Source: Eremophila alpestris peregrina (taxonomy: Eukaryota; Chordata; Aves; Passeriformes; Alaudidae). From it: a stretch of DNA of 64,000 bases. This document shows, in pieces, positions 25,001-36,849 of this stretch (position 1 is the stretch's first letter; each line of letters starts with the position of its first letter). The stretch lies in assembly GCA_009792885.1 (NCBI GenBank), contig WMCF01000015.1, positions 10,420,698 through 10,484,697 on the forward strand, given 5' to 3'. The position numbers were made by a program, and so were the translations under genes. Under the pieces are notes generated by a model, which made no database searches, had not been told where the DNA came from, and saw nothing but the letters and a program-made list of their open reading frames with translations.

Positions 25001-28000
25001 CCCCATTATTCCTTTTGCAGTACTCTGAGTGTTAATAATGTCCTAACTAGTTTACATTCTCCCTTTTGAAGAGTCCAAATTTCTATGCAGAAAATGTTGC
25101 TCACTGCAGGTAACAAAACCATTAAAAACATTCAGTTTTACCCAATCCACTACTGCTTTATGTGCAAGATGAATACTAAAAGCACCATTAGCAGCAGAGA
25201 CAGTTACCAATCACTTATTGACAATTACACAATTAATTAACTAGCTGCTTCACATTAACATTTTCAATCTGAGTGTGTATTTTCTGTTATGTATCTGATG
25301 CAAATATTTGTTGAACTGGAGGACAGGACCAATCTGAGTTGCTTCCTAACCAGAGATCTGCAGAAAACAAGAAGCGAGCATTATGCAGCACATGGCTTCG
25401 GTCTGCATTCATGACTCACAATCATGCCACGCTCCTTGTACAGCAAAGGAACAGCACGTACTCAGCCATGCACAAGAGACTTCTGTCTTCTTCCTCCTGC
25501 TAATGCCTCTTTCTACTGCTAGAGATAAAATGGCACTCAAATTATCTGAGGAGTAAAAGATGTAAGAACAGAAATAAACGCATATATCAGCTATGCTTCT
25601 CACAAGGAAAGACCCAAGCTTTTTTATGTATGTGTTCATTTCTGTTTCTTGAGACTCTACAAAATGTACTGCCTTTTTAACTAAGCCTTCGATCTACAGT
25701 TTTTCTTCTGGAAAACATGGGTAACAATGGCATCCTAAAAGTTTTCAAAGGAGAAACACCTCATATAAAATCTTGTTCCAGTAGAATAAGCACCATATAC
25801 TTCCCTCAAACTTCCTTCCTATTGATCTTACAAACAGATAACAGAAATGAACTGTTGACTCTTTTCTTTGTATCCCACTGTTGCTACTTCACTGTTCTGC
25901 AGCTTTAGAAAAACAGTGATTTGGGGGATGGTGTGAGTGCTATGATTGTGGTGTAACAATATTTCAGAGATTGGCATTTAAAAAGTACTGGGAAGTGTAA
26001 TGAATGTACTTTAACTTTTTTGTGTAGAAAGGCTCTCTAATATTGATTAACAGGAAAATAAAGCTTCATTATAACACATTTTTATATAACCAGCCCTAGA
26101 ATACCTCTCAACACTGGAATACAACCAGATGCATCAACACCTGTCTAATTCCTCACTTTCAGTGCTGACTTAACATCAAGAAAAAGCTCCCTCTGTAATA
26201 AACTGAAATGTTTCTCTGCAGTATTTATAAGCTCCTGGAAAAATTGCCTGAAGGCTCAAAGATTTAAAGTTTTATGTCTAATAAACATTTTAAATAATCC
26301 TATTAATTTAGTAAATCAATAAAAAATAAACAATGAAGACTTCTTTACATACCTTTAGATGGAAAGCTACTCTTTATGCTTCTTTAAGCTAATACCATAA
26401 TGTATTCTCTCTGTCAGACAGTTATGAATATATCTGTCGCTAAAAATCCCTACTGGCAAATAGAAGGCTAAAAGAAGGCAATGAATCTAACTATTCATGA
26501 TGGAGGACTTATCAAGGTAACTACACAGACAGGGAAGGGGGAAAGCTTATGTATTAAAAATGCCTCTACTGCTGCAACTCACGGAGAAAGGTCTTTCAAT
26601 AGAAGAGCAAGTTTTTAAAGTAAATAAAACCATTTGTGTTCAGATCAGTGGTCATGTTGTCAATAAACATCACTCACGAAGGCCTACTTACCTCTAACTG
26701 CCCATCTCTCTTCCAGCCACTTCTCATTTCTTCCTCACATTTCCACACAATGTACTGCTGTGTCTGCAACATTCCCCTTCTTCATGCCTCTTGTTACACA
26801 CATTGTTCTCCTTAAGCTAAATTATATTCCTGGGCACATGATGGTAGTAATAGGAGATAGACTGGATAGCTTTGACCTCTTTTTTTCACCTCTTTCAGTC
26901 CATGAATGGCAAATTGTAGATGCTTTTCTGCTTTACTTCTTTTATTCTTATTTTTTTTAATTGTCATTAAATTAGAAGTTTTCTCCAGGTCACAATGTCA
27001 GAAAATAATAAGGATAAGATGGCAAACATGCTACCTCCTCTACATTGCACACTATCCCTCATTATTCTCACGTAGCCTTCAGAAGGTGCTCAGCAGGGCA
27101 CAGATCTCACAAGTACCCTGTGCTCTGTGCACCATGCCATGTGCACAGCCTGGCTGCCAGTGTGTGGGAAATGGAAATGGGAGCTTTTGTTTAGTAAATT
27201 AAACTTATCGACATATTCTGAGATGTTTAGAGAAGTCTCCAGATGATCACCATAGGTGTCTCACTTGCAACTAAGTGCAGAGACAAGGAGGCCCAGAAAA
27301 TTTGGCTGTATTGACTCAATTTTCAGTGGCTGGCCAAAATTCAAGTTATGCTTCTAATGTAAAGCTGTAATTAAGAGGAAGTTCTAGCTTTCCCCTTTCC
27401 AAGGTAGCTTGGGTGTGAAAAGAATATTTTCAGAACTCAAGCCTCTACTGTGGCTTTGGAAAGGTATACAAGCTTAGTGCCTTTGATGATCTTCATTGGC
27501 CCCTCAGACTATACTGCAACATGTAAGGGCTGTATAAATCCATAACACAGATTTCAATTATCAAAACAAAAACATGAGCAAATCCTTTTGTAGCATTGTT
27601 TGGTTTTTTTTCTTCAGATAATCCTCTTTTTTATATTTGGCACTGGTACCAGAGTGCAAGCATTTGCCACTAACATCTTTACTATGTCCGTGTACACTCA
27701 TATGCTATAAAAGTATTTAGACTCAGTTCTTGACAGGGACCATAATGGAACTAATTGTGATACTCTGTTTTGATACAGAGATTTATTCTTGCTCTGAGCA
27801 GCAGAGGAACTAATGTGGTATGCAACAGTAGAAACAAAGAAAAGAGGAAAACTGCAGGGAGCTTTACCACAGAACAAATCTGGAACAAGTCCTGGGAATC
27901 TAAAAAAGCTACCACGGTGTTGCATTGCAGAGAGCTAATTCTGAATTAGTATTTTGCAAAGGAAAAGGCTTATAGGTAAAGGAACTGAAGACAAAAAATA

Positions 28001-29087
28001 TTAATGCATTTTCAGGTTTATGCCACTTCCAATTGTTTAGGTTATTCCCTTCAAGCTATTTTAGAGAAGATATGAGAACATACTCCCTTTGTACAATTTA
28101 GTACTTCCAAAAAGCTGAAGTCAAAACGTTTCACACCCTGCTGTTAAAACCATGACAGTTATTTCCACTTTTATTTCTACCAGTTCATTTATTCTAAAAG
28201 CATCTCTAAAATATTAAAATATCAACATCACAAGGTGCACTGATAATGAAGGAATTACAAGCTACTTTTAGGACTTGAGGGGTCTGAGTTCCTTTTTTAA
28301 TTTCTCACCCTATCAGTGGAAACACATCTGTTAATCCCTACTTCTCAGCTGAACCCATTGTTGTCTGCACGAGTGCTTCTCTCCCATTTTCCTGGAAAGT
28401 TAAACTGTCTTTTTAAATCTCAGGTGAGCCAAGACAACCTTTGTCTTTGCAGCAAACCAGAAAGGAGTAATATTTTCTGAATCAAACAGCTGTTTTAGCT
28501 GAAAGGCAACAGCTTACACCATCACCAAACAGGTGAATTGCTGGCTGAGTCAAGGCAAGACAAATCTAGGAGCAGAGCAAGCAGCCTCCCAGGCTTACAA
28601 CTGAGGTGCAAGGTGGCATTAAATTCTGCAAATGAAAGATCTGTTCTGGCTGAGCAGATTCTGGGACACTGGTGTTAACACACTTTGTAAAGGAATAATC
28701 TGAGAGATTATATTCTTGATGTACTTCATATGATAACAGACCATATTTATTCAGATGATAAAGCAAGATGTAGGCCTGTGGGAAATCAACATTTTGAATC
28801 TGCTTTATTTAGGTAATAGCCAAATAATTAGACAATTTTGAAATTAGACAATTTCTTTTATTTTAATGTAAATCAAAAGATGATTTAGCCTTAAGAAATT
28901 TAAAAGAATCCAAGATGGCATGGTGCTACAGTTTAAAATATATCACCATTCATTATAAATCAGGTTTTCACAAGCTTGTAACATTTAAAAACTTACTCAA
29001 GACTTGTATTATAAATTCAGTAAAAGAACATTTTTGGGGGAAAAACACAATAGAAATCTTTTTCCCACTTCTGGGCTATACGTATTA
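25001..29087. other. Non-coding stretch, no feature recognised
   Basis: No gene or repeat family was recognised. Some intervals (about 25090-25340 and 28270-28620) are less A/T-monotonous and contain homeodomain-type AATTAATTAA cores. They might be conserved non-coding sequence, but that is a guess without alignment. Confidence 0.45.
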
Positions 29088-29147
29088 AAAACAAAACAAA
29101 ACAAAACAAAACAAAACAAAACAAAACAAAACAAAACAAAACAAAAC
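29087..29147. repeat. (AAAAC)12 microsatellite
   Basis: Twelve perfect copies of AAAAC run from 29088 to 29147. The minus strand translates as a repeating FCFVL string, which creates a false 74-codon frame at 29017-29241. The array lies about 95 bases upstream of a CR1 tail. Confidence 0.97.
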
Positions 29148-29243
29148 CCAGCAGTTTATCACTGAGAAAAAAGAAAACCATTTTACCAATTAGAGTGTGT
29201 CTTCTGTGAAGTCCATGATTTTCATATGCATATTTGCACATTC

Positions 29244-29392
29244 AGCCCAGGGAGGTGGTGGAGTCACCATCCCTGGATGTGTTTAAAAAAAGACTGGATG
29301 TGGCACTCAGTGCCACGGTTTAGTTGAGGTGTTAGGGCATGGGTTTGACTCAATGATCTTAAAGATCTCTTCCAACCCTGGGATTCTGTGAT
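29244..29392 (+). mobile_element. CR1 LINE 3'-end fragment
   Basis: The fragment starts at GCCCAGGGAGGTGGTGGAGT and continues through CCATCCCTGGATGTGTTTAA, GACTGGATGTGGCACTCAGT, ACTCAATGATCTTAAAGATC and CTTCCAACCCTGGGATTCTG. It ends with the CR1-type terminal repeat ATTCTGTGA at about 29383-29391. Only the last 150 bases survive. The GCACTCAGTGCCACGG landmark marks a different subfamily from the other plus-strand copies in this window. Confidence 0.88.
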
Positions 29393-30300
29393 ACCTAAGC
29401 AAAGCCTTCTTCCTTTAGCTGAATTTTTCAAGCCTGTACAATAACAGATGACTTTGGGCACTTTGCTTTGTGCAGGGGAAGAAATAAATGAGCTACAATA
29501 AGCCACTACTATAAGCTTTATTGTTCACAGATATGTTTTCTATGTAAATACAGCTTCCTCTTTTTTTCCCCATAAAAATTTAACAGGGAACTTTAGTTTG
29601 TGGACTAACAGTAACTGCATCGTAACTTCACCAGTAAATATAAAACCTAACAGCTCCTGAATGTGAAAAAAAAACACATCCCCATCAAACTTAATTAAAA
29701 GTGCTGATCCTTAAGAGGTGTTAATTCATCGAGTTTTCTTGGCAGGCTACAAGTTTTCAGTGGCACTTATTCCATATGTTCTTTTGGTGATCATCTGAAG
29801 GCAACTGATGGAAATATCAGGTTCAGTTCTCTCATAACCCATAAATAAAATACCCAAAATATTGTTTGATTCCAGTTATTGGCCATGTGCATTTGTGTCT
29901 ATTTTGATTATATTTTCTTGTAAGACTAAATTCTTGATTTAGTATTTGTTTTGATGGAGTCTACAGTGAAATTATTTTAATATCCAGATTTATATTAAAC
30001 CAGAGGAGAAAATGTGTAAAATAAAAACCTTGTAAATGTGACAAAAAGCCCTCTACTTGTGTTTTTGACTTAAATTAAAGTAAAATAAAATGGAAAAATT
30101 GGCATGTATGCCCAATTACTTGTAAGCTAAGGCCTGCCCTTCTAATTAGTTCTGTGTAGATGGGTCTTGGCATCTTTTTAGGATCTCTACTAATTTTGAG
30201 GATGCTCCAATAAGTGATCAAACATGTAATGCATTGAATAAGATATTAAGGAAAAACTGTAAAAAAATTCCATGGTAAGAATACTAGAAAAATAATCACA
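29393..30300. other. AT-rich non-coding stretch
   Basis: No gene or element was recognised. The stretch precedes the first arm of the diverged direct repeat. Confidence 0.5.
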
Positions 30301-30465
30301 ACCATTTAATTAATATATAACTGGTTTATTTACCATAAAAATTGCTTATCTTTTTATGGAGTAGTAGTTAAATATCATTATTATGCAGTGCTTAAATTGA
30401 AATTATTGTTAGTCTTAAAGATCAGCAACTCATGAAGAAATTACACTGCTTTATATTTATTATTC
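30301..30465 (+). repeat. Diverged direct repeat, copy A
   Basis: This segment aligns by eye with 31566-31715. Shared landmarks in the same order are ACCATTTA, GTTTATTTACC, ACTGCTTAT/ATTGCTTAT, GAGTTGTAGTT/GAGTAGTAGTT, ATTATTATGCA/ATTATTATACA, TTAAAGATCAG, CTTATGAGGAAATTATACTG/CTCATGAAGAAATTACACTG, and a trailing TTTA-rich end. The copies differ by many substitutions and small gaps. I do not recognise the family. Confidence 0.75.
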
Positions 30466-31565
30466 TTATTCAACTTCCAGCTTTCTGTAGTCTCAAAAGT
30501 AAATTTACCTGCTGATAGAAGCCATTTGTTCACAAATTTTCATTTAATTGCTTCCTACTAATTTTTCCCTTCCTTTGTTGGTGTTTACTCAGCTTCAAAG
30601 ATTCTGTACTAATAGAATCAGTCCATTTGACAATGTTTAAAGCAAAATAACTAACAAGATGTTTATCCCATAGATTTTACTGAACATTAGAGAGAAAATG
30701 CAGTGTTTAGAAGAGAATTTAAATAATGTCCATTACATCCTCTTAGTTTCACACTTTTCTGAGCATGTCACAATTTCTTCTAATTTGTATAAGAACATAG
30801 CTGAGAAAGGTGACACTCAGAAGTCCAGTCAAAAGCTTCAGAGACATGGAATATCTGAAAAGCAAACTGAGACTTCTTTTATTCACTGTTTGTATTTTCT
30901 GTTTACATCCTTCAGTACTCCTTTACTATTTTGAACAAAGCTGGAAAATTTTTATCATCCATTATTTTGATGGCATGACATTTAGTGTCTTTCCAGATCA
31001 CCCATAAAGGCTCTAAATGCTAAATATACTAGGGTGATTAATGACTCTTCTTCTGTACTATTGTACCTATCTGAAAGCATTACCCTCCAGCACAGTCTTC
31101 ATTTATAGTTTACAGCTAGTTCTCTATACACATGAAATTCTAAGTTAACATTTTCTTTATATGCATGAAACTCTGAGTTAATGTTTTCAGCAACAGAGGT
31201 TGTCCTTATCTACCGCTCTCTCCTTTCATCAATGTTTTAAATGTTCTTTATTCTTGTAATTAATACATTGAGTGAATTTCTTTGTGATTGGATGCTGTTC
31301 ACACACCACCGTCATCACTTCTTGAAGTAACTTCAAAGACTTAAATCAGCAGAATGTCAAGAGTTTTTGTATTGGAACAAGCATTGTTAATAAAGTCAGG
31401 GTACCTTTTAGTTAGAAAACTATTGTAATATTGAAGGGCATTTTAATTCTCTAGCAGAGTCTAGCTGTCAGCATTTCTATGGGATAAATAAAAATCTGAA
31501 TCAATCACAATGTTCTGAATATCATGGCGAGTACTTAGTGCAATTTCAGGTGAAATCTGGTCTAG

Positions 31566-31715
31566 ACCATTTAGAGTTTATTTACCTTAAAAACTGCTTA
31601 TTTGCTTGTTGAGTTGTAGTTCACTGTAATTATTATACACTGTTTAACTTTTAATTTCTTTAAAGATCAGAAACTTATGAGGAAATTATACTGATTTAAT
31701 AATTGCATGCTTTAT
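31566..31715 (+). repeat. Diverged direct repeat, copy B
   Basis: This is the second copy of the repeat at 30301-30465, about 1.26 kb downstream and in the same orientation. The match fades after GATTTAAT at about 31700. It may be an ancient local duplication or two insertions of an unrecognised old repeat. Confidence 0.75.
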
Positions 31716-34700
31716 GTGATTTACTAATTATGTGCCTTTTGCAACATTTGAGTCAGGGGACAGATTTCAACTCCTGTCATATAGAAAATCTGACATATAT
31801 TGGCAGGTAATTTTCATGTTTTACCCTTTAATTCTGAATCATCCCATATGGAGTTATAAAAGAATATGGAGTTGTAACTTTCCAGATGTAAAACATGTGT
31901 CTTTGCTCTGGCATTTCCTTGACATTGTGTTTGTTATCCATATAAATATCCTGATATTTAGCTTTTGGGGAGAGTTAAGTGCAGTCAGAGCATTTATTCT
32001 AATTCTTCTAAATATATATTATGCTCCTGCCATGGGAGGTATCTCATAGTAGCCACAACTGTAAGACATGTCATCTCAAAACCAAATTATGCTCTTTAAT
32101 TATGGGCAGGTGACAGAAATATTGGGTTCTGGAGATATGAACCCCGGGATAGACCCCCATCTGCCAACTAACCCTCAACTTAAATTAAAAAAATATTCAT
32201 AATTTATGTACTTCTGTGGATTTTATGTAAACCTGTGTAAGTCTGTGTTCTCACATAAAATAAAGCATACAACCAAAACTGTATTGTTGATCCATTCAAG
32301 TGTAGGTTATGGAAAACCATGAAGTGTTTATTAATAAATAAAGGATTGCATGATCTGATTTTATTGTGGTATTGATATACTTAAATTCCTCATGCTAAAG
32401 AAAAAATGTAACCATTCTTTCTCAATTAATTTGCAAGTTCTGATGGAAGAGTGCACAGATTTCAGCTTCTCAGGTACCTTGTCAGTTTTTCCCAGTAAAA
32501 AATCTGAAGTCAGTAATTTTGGACACATGCTTGAATTTTACCATGAAGATTTGGTAAACATTTCATGCAAAAAGAAGGCAAACTTATATTCATTATTGTT
32601 AGAGTTCTAAGGATGTTACAATCCCTTCCTTCAACTACAGAATCATTTCAAAGATGTAAAATGCCTTTTATGGTGACATGATGAATGTCATGGTCATTAT
32701 CTTTGCTAGAATACCTGTAAATATGTATATTACATTTAGAGTAAACACATTAATTTTAGAGTTTATAGGTTAACTTTTACTGAAGTTATAAAATCACTGA
32801 ATAAGGAAACAAATTTTTCCTATAAAGTACTTCTTTGAGAAATTCATGCAAACCATGCAAAGTGTAATTGCTAGATAAAATGTTGGCTTTCTGTAAAAAA
32901 TAACTGGAAGCATACTATGTTATTATACCACAATTTTTTTCCTGGGCATTACATTTAAAAAATATTAGTTGTGATATAAGAAGTTGAAATCTCTAGTAAT
33001 GTATCAAAGTATGTGATCAATTGTCAACACAAACTTTTAATATATTAGATAAATTTCAAGCCAACAGAACCTTAGGGCAACAAGGTGGTTGTGGTTACAG
33101 TGTTATTTCAGGATTCAGGTATTGAATTGACAAAAAACCAAAAGGATAAATCCTCATTTATGGCTCCACCCCAAAATATACTTAACAAATCTCCAAGGAA
33201 AACATGCAAGAGACGGGCTTGTAGCCCTTCCCTGAACTTTATGGCATTTAGTCCTTGAATTCCCTTCTAAACCCTTTTTTATTTAACTGCAGAAATATCT
33301 GTATTACAAGAGAGAGAAGGCAAGTGCTTATTATGCACCTTAAACTCAGCTTGGAAATGTAAGTACAGCACAGTGCCAGAAAATAATTCTGATCTTGTGC
33401 TTGAGTTTGATAAAGCTATTGGCAAAAGTACCCTTAAGTTTATGAAGTACTGATACTGCCCATCTTTGGGAGCCCTGTCAGTTTATCTGAGCTGAGTGTT
33501 GAGACACATTCTTATCAAAGCCATTTTGGGATCCAGGTGAAAGAAAAAGAGTATCCTTATGCCTACACACCATAAAGGACTCAACTGGCCAGATACATGC
33601 AGAGTGTCCCTACCAGCTTACAGCACAGCTGGGGTACCCATCTTCTACAGAATAATGCTCTAATTAGGGCACTTGTTCTGAATTTTGGACGTGATTGAAC
33701 CTAAGGAGATTTGCCTCTACAACACTGTCTTCCAAGAACTCTGTTCTAGCCACAAAAAACCCAGAATCCAAAACCACCAAAAAACCTCTCTTATATCAAA
33801 ATGCTCTGTTCTCTTGAAACTGTACTACACTTCTGCTAAGAGTGAAAGTGTGTGGATACAGAATAAGTGAATCTGCTTTGGTATCCTAGTGGATATACAG
33901 TGATTTGAAATATTCCCTTACTGTATTGCATTGTATTTTTTATTTCCCTGAAAATGGAATCTTGTATTAAAAAAAAAAAAAAAATTAGAGAACATGGGTC
34001 ATCCCAATGCTCTTCTGTTTCAAATTGTTTTCTGGGGCTGTGAAAAAAAACTGATGAAAAATCACAGCTCGATCTTGAAGATAGTTCAAATTTTTGAGGT
34101 GGATGTAAATGCATACTTTCCCAGATTCCACTCTGTGAAAGTGTAAGAAAAAGCGGTGTTTTCTCTAGTATTTAATATTTGAATATTCCATGGGCCATTG
34201 AATAGATTACACACAAAAAGAGCTCAAACAAACTCTGTTTAACACGTTTTAAAAACTGTTTGCAATTTGGAGAAAAAAGTTTTATCTTGAAAAAATACCA
34301 TTAAAAAACTTCAAGAAAAACAGTTAAGAAAGTTCCAGAAATGCATCATAACACTGCTAATGCAGCTCTGCCAAGGTGGAAGTTTAAATCACCCTTGCAT
34401 TCTGATTATCTTTGGGTCTAGTTTGACATCTGATGAACAATGGAGCTGCTCTAGGGTTATCTTGGTCGGTATTAACAATTAAGTCAGGTACTTTCCAATT
34501 CTTCCCTTTTTAATGGAACTTGTCAGATTATAGAAGTACTCCTCCATGTGTTCCTCCAGTGCCTCATATGAAATTCTTGACAAGAGGAAGCAAGGTGTTC
34601 CACAGGAAAAGCCATTTTGATTTCACATTTTCACAAAGGGGAAATTCAGCAAAAATAGGCAAAAAAGTTACTGCAGTAGTGCAAAGGCATAGAAGAACAG

Positions 34701-36059
34701 GTCCTGGATGTGTATTCTTCAGAGAAATTTTTGGACATATTTGACGCATGTGTATTTATTAATTTCAAACAGCTTGGGGTTTTGCCCAAAGACAAGAATG
34801 AAATAAGGACTGTAATTTTCTCTGTCTTATAATCAGACCCAAATTAAAACATTTACAAATGTGCTAGAGAAAGATCAAGCAAAATTGACTACATTTTTGC
34901 TTTTGAGGCAAGGAAAAAAAAGCTTTCTACTTTTAATCTCTGTCTTCTGTTAAATCTTTCATAGGGAACAAGTACTAATAGTCTGAACTCTTCAACCTCC
35001 CTGTGATGGGCATGTAGAAGTGAAAAGTAAATTACACAGCTCCAGTGTGAAAGTGTTTACTTCCCTTCTGGCAAAGGTACTTCATTGAAAAGAAGCATGA
35101 TCTCAGTAATGTCTGTTTGGGAGTGTACAACAATAATGCTTGATAGCTACAAATGGGTTTTGCTTTAATTTAAGAAAATATTTTATTCTTGTTCAGACAA
35201 ATTGAGACCTAGACTACAGATGACATGCAATGATATGAAAGTGCTTCTGAATGGACATCATTCAAAAGTTGGAGCTAAATCCATCTTACAATGACCAGTG
35301 ATTTTAATGACGTCTTTTAATATGAACAAGAGAAGTCTAAAATTGATTTGAGGAATGTTCTTATTAGACACACAAAGAACTCAAAAATTCAAAGACTGAT
35401 TCTATAATTAGAGAAACACCCCAAAAGAAAAATAGAAAGGCTGACTAAAAAATGAGCTATTGAGCTAAACTACATAAGAGACCTTTGAAAAGAATTTATT
35501 AAGTTTCTAAACAAAGGCTACACTGAGAAGTAATGAAAACATATGCTAACAAAGATGATTGAACACTAAAAGATGAATCTTCTGGCTTTTTCTCTAGGGT
35601 TTAGGTACCTTAGATACAACATTTAATAAATATTCTTTCTGTATTGATTTTCATGAACGTCCAACATCTTAACCAATACTTGTCTTCAAAGATTTTAGGT
35701 CTTATAACCTTCATTGCTTGAGGGTTACTTTTGTTGTACTAATTAAAGGAGAGCCAGAAATTGATACAAGTGCAATTGAATGACTCAGGCCAGCTTAGTG
35801 CTTGCTCCACCTGTACATGATCTTTGTAGGAGCCACTTGGAAGGATCCAAGGAAGTTTGGGATCAGAGGTCTAGTACCCAAACTCTCCATCCTATTTTCA
35901 TTTGACAGTGAATATTTATTCTCAAATATGCCCAGACATCTTTCCCAGTGCCTGGGAAGATACAATAGATTTGGCACAAAATCATAAAGCCCTCATCATA
36001 CAGGGGTAAATAAAAATAGAGCACATCCAGTACACATTTACTACACACTGTGAAGGGGA
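31716..36059. other. AT-rich non-coding stretch
   Basis: No gene is supported. The 105-codon plus-strand frame at 31732-32049 begins just after copy B of the repeat and is rich in I, L, F, W and Y, as expected of A/T-rich DNA; no domain is visible. An A run of about 17 lies at 33969-33985. A short C-rich patch (GAACCCCGGGATAGACCCCC, about 32140-32159) stands out from its surroundings, but I could not assign it. Confidence 0.5.
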
Positions 36060-36849
36060 ACCTCATGCCATCCCACTGATGCCAGTTTAATGCAAGGGAC
36101 AGCAAGAGATGCCCAGAGATTGAAGAGGTATCACAGGTCAGCAGGACAACAGCTGGAGAGCTGCACAAAGGAATTCCAGCCACTCCAGCCAGTGATTTAG
36201 CTGCATCAGGAGCCCAACATAAATGCCTCTATGCAGACACATGTAGTGTGGGAAATAAAAAAGAGGAGTTAGAGAAGTATGTGCTAACCTGGCCTTTGTG
36301 TGAGCAGACCTTGGTATCTTCAGGGACCTGCTTATTAGAGTACCATGGGATAAAGTCCTGGAGAGAAGAGTGGCAGGCACCAGAAAACTGGTTAAAATTC
36401 AGGGATCACCTCCTCTAAGCTCAGGGATCACTTCACTCTCAGCAGTGAAGAGAAAGTCAAGCAAAAACACCAAGAGGGCTGTGAATCAGCACACCTAGCT
36501 GTGAATCAGCAAGGAGCTCCTGGACAAACTCAAACACAAAAGGAAAGGTAGCCTGGGAGGAATATACAGGGGCATGTACTGGTAGGACAAGGAGGAAGGG
36601 CTTTAAACTGAGAGTGGGTTTAGACGAGATATTCAGAAGAAATTCTTCACTCTGAGGGCAGAGAGGGACTGGCACAGGTTGTCCAGAGAAGGGGTGGATG
36701 CCCTGTCCCTGGAAGTGTCCAACGACAGGCTGGATGGGGCTCTGAGCAATCTGGTCCAATTGAAGGTGTCCCTGCCTGTGGCAAGGGGATTGGAAAAATT
36801 TGATGTTTAGGGTTCATTCCAAACCAAACCATTCTATGATTCAATGATC
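36060..36849 (+). mobile_element. CR1 LINE mosaic with two large internal deletions
   Basis: Three separate regions of CR1 occur in order. Part A (about 36060-36290) resembles the region just upstream of and entering ORF2 (TGCCAGTTTAATGCAAGGGA, CAGGTCAGCAGGACAACAGC, GGGAAATAAAAAAGAGGAGT). Part B (about 36300-36566) matches the linker between endonuclease and reverse transcriptase (GAGTACCATGGGATAAAGTC, GGAGCTCCTGGACAAACTCA, GTAGCCTGGGAGGAAT). Part C (about 36570-36849) is the CR1 3' end (GGGGTGGATGCCCTGTCCCT, GGTGTCCCTGCC) ending in ATTCTATGATTCAATGAT. The endonuclease core and the whole reverse transcriptase are missing. Part B also holds a small local duplication of GCTGTGAATCAGCA (about 36479-36514). 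Open frames on either strand here are element debris. Confidence 0.85.

Noticed and set aside
29017..29241. Repeating FCFVL frame on the minus strand
   Set aside because: It is a translation of the (AAAAC)12 array.
29087..29392. (AAAAC)12 as the tail of the neighbouring CR1
   Set aside because: The array lies upstream of the CR1 fragment on the same strand, while the CR1 tail at 29383-29391 is on the other side.
31732..32049. 105-codon plus-strand frame with many hydrophobic residues
   Set aside because: The composition follows the A/T-rich DNA, and no domain, splice context or repeat of pattern supports a membrane protein.
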